From: Zygnema cylindricum
Taxonomy: Eukaryota; Streptophyta; Zygnematophyceae; Zygnematales; Zygnemataceae
Assembly (NCBI GenBank): GCA_037447655.1
Contig: JBBHKE010001731.1
Coordinates: 1 to 20,659, forward strand
DNA: 20,659 nucleotides
Reading direction: 5' to 3'
Both the position numbers and the translations under genes were made by a program. The notes under the pieces were generated by a model. It was not told where the DNA came from. It saw nothing but the letters and a program-made list of their open reading frames with translations, and ran no database searches. Below, in pieces: positions 11,216-17,200 of the stretch (within the stretch, counting starts at the first letter, position 1; each line of letters begins with the position of its first letter).

Positions 11216-14200
11216 TGATAACACAATTATTGTAACGCAAAAAAAATAAGAAACAACCAAAATGTTAACCAGAGCTGTACTAGCTTTTAGGCCATTTTAG
11301 TATTAAAAGTGTTCCAACATGAAAGACAATATGCCATAAAAGAAAACAAAAAACAAAAAGGATATAAGACAAAAGTGTACCTGAAGAGCCACCATTTCCT
11401 GCTTCTCTTCCCCTCCCTCAGCGTCCGCCATGGTTTCATCCTCCTCTCCCTCCCCCTCCTCTCCCTTCTTTCCCTTCCCTTTTTCGACCTCGTCCAAATA
11501 CCTGAGAGAGGGCCGAAGTTGAACGACCGCGTGGAGAGGGTTGAGATGGAGCTGTTAAGAGAGAGAGAGAATCTGGAAGGTTCAGAGCGAGAGGGAGAGG
11601 GAGAGAGACAAAGTTGAGATGAAGCTTTTTAAGAGAGAGGATAAAGTTGAGATGAGAGCTTTGGAGAGGGAGAGAGTAATTGTTGAAGGTTCAGAGCAAG
11701 AGGGAGAAGGAGAAAGTTGAGATAGAGCTATTAAAAGAGAGAGCTAGAGTTGGGAAGGTTCAAAACAAAAGGGAGAGGAGAGGGAGCAACATTCGATAAA
11801 AATAAGGGTGTAAGAGAGGATAAAAAGGATCCATATTTAAAAAAGCTTCAGTAATTGAATTTGGAAATAACTTTTGAGCAAACATATACAAAATATCATC
11901 AAAAATTGAGCTGTGAATCAAGTTTGATAAGAGCAATTTTTGAAAAAAAAAAAATCTCCAACACATGTTTCCCTTCCCACAATGGGAGAAGAACAGATTC
12001 CATTTTTTTACGGATTTGTTATACATAGACATAAGACCAAAAAAATTCTCCATGTAGGTTTTCTTCTGGGATTAAAAACAAATTCTTGTCTGTTTCTTTT
12101 ATTTTTCGTTCCTTCTGGTCAGCTTACCTGCTTTCCTCGTAAAAGACCGATCGCATAATTTGTTGAGAGAGGTAGACGGGATGAAGAAAGAGTCTGTCCA
12201 CATCACAAAAGGCAAAAAAAAAAAAAAAACGAATAAAGAAACAAATAAATCTCAACTGTAAAACTGGACTTCCACAAAGACATTATGGCAACAAAATCGA
12301 TGCATCAGAATTATAACTTATTTCATCCCTGAAGAATTCGTAGCATTGTAAATCATATCTAAACATATCACAATTCGATACAAAATCTGTATCATATTGC
12401 ATTTACTTTAATTTTGAACCACAATCCAACATCAGACAAAATACAAATTTGGTATGACACATGATTCAGTAACATATTTTCCATTTCACGATATAGTAAC
12501 CTGTGGTATATTTTTTTGTTCAGTAGGTACCGGTTTTGTACCTTCAGTACTGTTAATTATACTATTAAGTGCTTATGTAAAGTTAGCACTGTGCCCACTT
12601 TGGGACGAAATTATTTCATACGGAACTGAACCGGTTTTTTGCCAGTTCCGTTCTTTAACTTCGTTAACAGGTTGAACCGTTTTGGTTCGGTTCTTGCAAT
12701 CCCAGAAACCAATTGGTTCGTTCGGTGCACCCAAACCTGGTTTGAACCGATGTAGAGATGTACAATAGTACGAAAAGCACAAAAGGTACATAAAGGAACA
12801 GGTACGAGGGGGGATGTACCCTGGTGGCAAGGGCTGGGGTGGGGTGAAGAGGGTGAATCGGCAGGGAGGGAGAAAGGGGGAAGAGGGAGGAGGTGGCTAG
12901 GGTAAAGTGGGGGAGGTGTTTCACTGCTTAAATAAACGGTTTAACAATTTGACCCGTTCGGTTCAGACACCTGAACCCTTCGGTTTGGTTTGGTTTGCAA
13001 ATTTGAGTTCCGGTTTCAAACTAAAAAGTTTGATTTGTTTCACAAAGAGAAAACGAACCGAACCGGGGTGAGTGCTAAGTATAGTACTAGAATATGGATG
13101 GCTGTAGCGTAACACATCTCCTCGCACATCATCATTTTATATCCACTTCTCCACCGTCAGTTCACAACGAGGTTCAGATTTGAGAGATCTCGCAAATCTT
13201 TCATGTCCGATTAAAATTGGGCATAGGTTAAAGGAAGTTTCAAAATCCGTTTTTGTTTTTCTGTGGGTGTTGTATTAAATATCGCAGTCGATAAGGACAG
13301 TGGTAAAATATCGGGTATCGGGACAACATTGAAACGCTGTAAGGAGTATCAAAGAATTGAGGTTTTACAGGTTGTCTTACGTTTTCTTAGGGTTTTTAAG
13401 AATTCCTGAGATACTCCAAAATCCACACCATTTGAGAGAGGTTGCATCAGGTTCCTTTTTTCATCCTTGATAAATCGGAAATAGAACAATGTAATTTTTT
13501 TTCTTTGATCATCATTGCAGCCTTCTCTTCAAATTATCAGTGAGAGACAGAAGAAAGAGAGGCAGGAGACAGAGGAGAGACACAAAAAGATAGCGAGAGA
13601 TGTGTATTCATGAAAAGGAGGAGACGAGGGGAGAAATAAACGACGTGAGAGAGAGACGGAGAGGGAGCAAGGGAGAGAGGAAGAGAGAAAACGATAGCAT
13701 TCCAAACCAGATACCAGAGATTAAATTCCCCAATCTAAACCACTGACTGAGTTGCTCAATTTTTTTTAGTTTTTATAATCATCCTTAATAATTGGAGAAA
13801 ATTTTATGCCATCATAGAACCACGTCTCTTTCAGAAAGCCAGTAAAGAGAGAGAGCAAGAGAGAGTGGGGGAGGAGAGAGAGAATATATTGTAAAAAGAG
13901 AGAAGAGAGAGGACCAGTGAAGGGCAAAAAAGTAGAAGAGAGACCGAAGAGAAACAGACGGAGAAGAAGAGAGGTGCAAAAAATAAACCAAAAAAAATTC
14001 CATATTCTAAACCCAGATCCCGAGATAACAAAAACCACACTATTTGAGAAAATGGTTGCATCAGAAATCAAATTTTCATCCTCGATGAATCAGAAATAGA
14101 ACAATGTATTTTTTTTTGTGATCATCATTGCAGCCTTTCTCGTCAAAATAATCGGTAGAGAGAGAAAGAGAGAGAGTGAGATGTATTCATGAAAGAAAGG

Positions 14201-17200
14201 AGAGAGAGGGAAACACAAAGAGAGAAAGAGAAACAGGAAAGAAGTGGCAAAAGCGGGGAAAGAGCAGCAGAGGAAACAAGAGACAAAACTGGAGGCGGAG
14301 ACAGAAAGAGAAAATTCCACAAACTTGAAATTAAATTTCCAAAATCCACAGCATTTGATTGAAAAATAAAAAATAAAGATCCTTGAGTATTAAAAGAGAG
14401 ACCGGCAAACAAAAGAGAGACTGAAGAGAAAAAGAGACAGAGAGGGAGAGAAAGAGCAGGACAAAATAGAATAAAAGAAAAAAAATCACATATTTAAAAC
14501 CCCACAATCCTGAGATGCTAAAGGTTACATTCTGAAATATCCACACCAGTTGAGAGAGGTTGCATCAGGTTCCTTTTTTTCATCCTTGATAAATCGGAAA
14601 TAGAACAATGTAATTTTTTTTCTTTGATCGTCATTGCAGCCTTCTCTTCAAATTACTGGTCAGAGAGGGAAGAGAGGTAGGAAAGAGACAAAGAAAGAGA
14701 GAGAGAGAGGAACACTGTGAAATAGAAATAGAGGTCCAAATAGAAAAAAAAAATCCATATTTGAAGAAAGTCTTTCAGCCAATTTAGGCTGTCTGTGCGG
14801 AAGAAGATAACGAGCAAAAAGAATCCAAAACAAAATAAGGAAAAAAATTGCTCCAAAAGGCAATGTGTTTGACTCTGCTTTACCAGTTTTGACTACATTT
14901 GACATGATGTAACTGTGACTGTGACTGACCGTACTTGCCTCCATTTCTCTGCTTGACTATCTCGTTTTTTTACTTTTTTGAACTTTTTCAAATTTGTTTG
15001 ATTTTTTTTGTTTGTTTGATAATTCCTTAAGTCTAATCCTTGTTCTGATCTAAACTTCAGCCTTCCTTCGTTTCCAACTTTGAAAATTTCCCAAAAACCA
15101 TTAAAACAGGACTCGCATCTATGTTGCATAAAAATGAATTTTCATTCAAACAAAAAACATGAATAAAGGGGCATTGAAAAGGTTATGCCAACCTCACTGG
15201 TTGTTGACATTTTTCACAATTTTCCCTTCTTTACTAAAAATAACTACTTTCCATTCAATGAAATTGATCGGAAACCCAGCATTTAATTTTGTTTGACTCT
15301 TTTGACTGGTGGATAATTCTGAAAACAAAGAACAAGTCACGTTCCGACCGAGATGTTTAACTGAGTCGTAACAAAAGCTATTCATCAAAAAGGTTTCAGT
15401 CGGAAAAAGTTACCGCATCAATCAGATATTTAAACTAGAAGGTCACAATTAAAAAATATTTCATATTGCCGAATGATTGAACAATGTGAATCTTAAAATT
15501 TCCCTCTTTAACATGAGAAATGTAACTTTGACTGTATTGAGGACCAAGAATAAACATGCCAAGACGTGTGAAAAACGGAAAATACTGAAAAATAATCGTA
15601 CACACTAATATCCAAGCGTTGCATCATGTCATCTTCATTACATCACCTAATTTTCCTTCAATCGAAATATCATATATAGTCCACACCTAGTAAAGTTTTT
15701 ATCAGTAAGAAGTGTTCCAAGATTTCATTGCAATCTTTATGTACAGCTTTTCTTGTCATTCGATGTACAATTGCTATGTTTTGGCCATGTGTATCAGAAA
15801 AGCAGGAACTTTTTCAATTTTCAGCACTTTGCAGAATATTTCTTGTTCTTAAAAAACCTAAGTAATTAAATGCCTAAAAACCTATTCATGCGAAACATGT
15901 GTTCAACTCTGTTTAAGTTTAGCTCTACTCTGTTCGACTCTATTTAACTCAGTTTAACTCTGTTCAACTACTCGATTTTTATTTGATTTCTATTGTACTC
16001 TGTTCGACTCTGTTTTACTGCCCGACTCACTTTAATTCTGTTTTGCTCTGTTCGACTCTGTTTGACTCTGTTTGACTCTGTTTGACTCTGTCCGACTCTC
16101 TTTGACTCTGTTCAACTCTGTTCGACTCTGTTCAACTCTATCCAACTCTGCTCAACTCTGTTTGACTTCTGTTCAATTTTTATTTCACCCAATCTGACTC
16201 TGTCCAGCTCTGCTCGAAACTTTCCTGCTCCCTTCCACTCACTTTGAATCTCCTCAATTCTCTTCAACTTTCCTCCACTCTCCTCGACTTACTTCTACTC
16301 TAGTCGACTCTTTTGACTTTGTTTGACTTTGTTTTCCAATTCTGTCCAACTCTTTTGACTCTTTTAATCTACTCCATTCTGCTCAACCTCTGTTCAACTC
16401 ATCACCTCACAACAATTTTCCCCGACTCTCTCCAACTCTCCTTCACTCCCTTTGACTCTCTCAATATGTTTTTCTCTCACCTGGCTTCTGATTTGCAGGT
16501 GGGAGGGGGCTCTCTTTGACCCTCTTTATCCTTCAACTCCATTTGTCCCTCCTCAACTCACATCTACCCTCTTCACCTTGTTCCCAACACTGTCCCACTC
16601 TGTTCGGCTCTGTTTGAAATCCCCCCTACTCTGTTCGACTTCTCTGTTCGGCTTTCTTCAACTCTCTTCGACTCTCTTTGACTCTCTTTGAATCTCTCTG
16701 AATCCCTAAACTCTCTTCAACCTTCCTCGACTCTTTCCTACTCCCTTCCACTCTGTTCGACTCTCCTCCACACTCTTTGACTCTTTGATGTTAACACAAT
16801 TATAAATCAAATAGATGAAACACATTTGTTGAATACAAACTTACATAAATATATATATATTAGGAAATTGTACTCGTCTCTTCATAGAACTCGTAATATT
16901 TTAAGTTAGGAAGACACATACTAAATTTTGCGAGACGGTGAAAAACATTTCGTATATTTTTTTTTTCCACAATTCTAATTCCTTTAGTTTAACATATTAT
17001 TGAGGAAAGATATGAAGTCCAAAATGAAGAAACTACACTAATAATGTTCAATAGAGTGGACATTTCCTCTCACCTGGCTTCTGATCTGCAAATGGGAGGG
17101 GGCATCCTCATCATGTGTGGCAGCCGTAGTGTCCACCACTAGATCTACCTCCACCTTCTTCTGTTGGGGCTTAATACGAACCTGCTCAAATAAGGAAAGA

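Noticed and set aside
14520-14660. Open minus-strand frame in repeat copy 3 ending at a GTAACC donor with a phase that fits RPC5 exon 4
   Set aside because: The same frame is broken in repeat copies 1 and 2, no acceptor is present, and the peptide shows no RPC5 motif.
16580-16605. Donor-like AAG|GTGAAG with peptide LGT before RPC5 exon 4
   Set aside because: It lies in the degenerate 10-bp satellite, with no acceptor and no family match.
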